Assembly: GCF_030705605.1 (NCBI RefSeq)
Contig: NZ_JAPCKK010000016.1
Span: 62,001-126,000 of the forward strand
Length of the DNA: 64,000 nucleotides
From: Paenibacillus zeirhizosphaerae
Lineage (GTDB): Bacteria; Bacillota; Bacilli; Paenibacillales; Paenibacillaceae
Direction: 5' to 3'
Shown here: positions 63,254 to 64,000 of the stretch, piece after piece
How positions within the stretch are numbered: position 1 is the first letter of the stretch
Layout of the letters: the number at the start of each line of letters is the position of its first letter
Notes under the pieces: model-generated
Database searches by the model: none
Seen by the model: the letters and a program-made list of their open reading frames with translations, nothing else
Told to the model about the DNA's origin: nothing
Translations under genes and position numbers: made by a program

Positions 63254-64000
63254 TTATTTAGCTTTGGATAAAAACACACGCCGGACCAAAAATAACAGCG
63301 ATACGACAAAAATAGTCATCCATACAGCAATCGGAGCAGTGTCCGCCGTGTGCGGATTACTCACAACTTCATTCGGACTCGAGTTTCTCAACACGTTGTC
63401 AGAAGAATTGTCTTCTTTGACATTCTCCTGATTCTGCTCCGCTTGATCGTTACTCACTTCAACGACTGTACTATTTTCAGCCTGCACAGAGGATGCTTCA
63501 GACGCCTCCGTCGGGGACACTGCTGGCTGATCGTTCTTCACCGGGGTCATACTGCTGCTGTCAAATGCAAACCGTATCGTATAATCATGGTCATAATCCA
63601 CGGACGGGACGGTTACATGTATTTTGGACATCAGCGGGGAGTCCAAGCTTTGAACAGGAAACCTGGCTACTCGTGTATCTGCAGCGCTGTCACTGCTGAC
63701 CGTAGCTGCGTCCACATACCCGCCGCCAGCCGGAACCTTGAACTCGGTAATCCAGCCGCTATGGTTCAACTGGATCTCGGCCTCGATCTTTCCGTTATTC
63801 ACATGGATCACAGCCGGTTTTTCAAAATAATCGTTAGCCATGGAAACCGAATCGTCTTCGGCTTTTAAGATGTTATAATCCATGGTGTATTCTCCATCCT
63901 GCAATGCAGTGGCTTCTGCCTGAACTTGTGGTGAAATGCATAAGCTCAGACTTAAGACCGCAGCGAAGAAAAGGATTGAGATTCCTTTCCATCTCCTCAT
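63254..64000 (-). CDS. Wall-anchored single-NEAT protein (IsdC-like)
   Basis: 248 residues beginning at the very edge of the window; an upstream start cannot be excluded. Signal peptide to about 28; NEAT domain 34-148 with Ser53-Met54 and Tyr136/Tyr140 (DYDHDYTIRFAFD); acidic spacer; NPHTA at 215-219 followed by a membrane helix and basic tail. Shares the NPxTAD form of sorting signal with the large NEAT protein. Role inferred as the wall haem relay that hands to IsdE, as IsdC does. A Fur box, if any, would lie beyond the window. Confidence 0.92.
   Translation of the reverse strand: MRRWKGISILFFAAVLSLSLCISPQVQAEATALQDGEYTMDYNILKAEDDSVSMANDYFEKPAVIHVNNGKIEAEIQLNHSGWITEFKVPAGGGYVDAATVSSDSAADTRVARFPVQSLDSPLMSKIHVTVPSVDYDHDYTIRFAFDSSSMTPVKNDQPAVSPTEASEASSVQAENSTVVEVSNDQAEQNQENVKEDNSSDNVLRNSSPNEVVSNPHTADTAPIAVWMTIFVVSLLFLVRRVFLSKAK

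Overview
The window reads like a chromosomal stretch of a Gram-positive, medium-GC, spore-former-type Firmicute, most likely Paenibacillus or a close relative. The grounds are: GGAGG-type ribosome binding sites throughout, with many GTG and TTG starts; several CUT1 sugar ABC transporters without their own ATPase; YesM/YesN-type two-component pairs; a Bce-type peptide-antibiotic module; a LmrA/LmrB-like efflux pair; a LicT/BglG-type antiterminator target before a BglP-like PTS permease; and an Isd-like haem locus with NEAT proteins and sortase B. The genus is inferred. Almost all genes lie on the minus strand. I found no rRNA, tRNA, CRISPR array, prophage or intact insertion sequence.

Region by region. 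1-5000 holds a partial glycerophosphodiesterase behind an autoregulated TetR gene, a DHA2 drug exporter with a divergent TetR regulator and a trailing TipAS-like remnant, and a Fur-box-controlled ferredoxin/flavodoxin-NADP reductase. 5000-11000 is a Bce-type resistance module. Its permease is continuous with a predicted extracellular alpha/beta hydrolase, and it is divergent from its response regulator and intramembrane-sensing kinase. 11000-15000 is a second two-component system followed by two unrecognised exported proteins. 15000-20000 carries the pentose-phosphate genes zwf, a transaldolase and gnd, with a divergent LysR regulator.

20000-34000 is sugar uptake. One operon pairs a CUT1 transporter with a GH38 alpha-mannosidase and a GntR/LacI-type regulator. 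A second CUT1 transporter comes with a YesM/YesN pair but no hydrolase. 34300-34800 is a decayed multicopper oxidase gene, followed by an amino-acid racemase.

35600-50130 is a coherent beta-1,4-galactan utilisation locus. A YesM/YesN sensor pair and a lipoprotein-type CUT1 importer precede a GH42 beta-galactosidase, a secreted GH53 endo-galactanase, galactokinase and a second GH42 enzyme. Two copies of a ~95-nt hairpin-forming repeat sit at two junctions of this operon. The likely flow is: extracellular galactan is cut by GH53, oligomers are imported, GH42 releases galactose, and GalK phosphorylates it. galT and galE are not in the window.

50300-55500 holds the LmrA/LmrB-like pair with a recognisable operator, a DinB-superfamily protein and a bglP-like PTS gene with a RAT/terminator leader. 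55500-64000 is an isd-type operon: an anchored NEAT protein, a secreted NEAT protein, a 1197-residue protein with a cohesin-like domain plus about six NEAT domains, IsdE, a permease, an ATPase and sortase B. Together with the Fur-regulated reductase it suggests haem-iron acquisition. The cohesin/NEAT protein, the permease-hydrolase fusion and the hairpin repeat family are the most unusual items.
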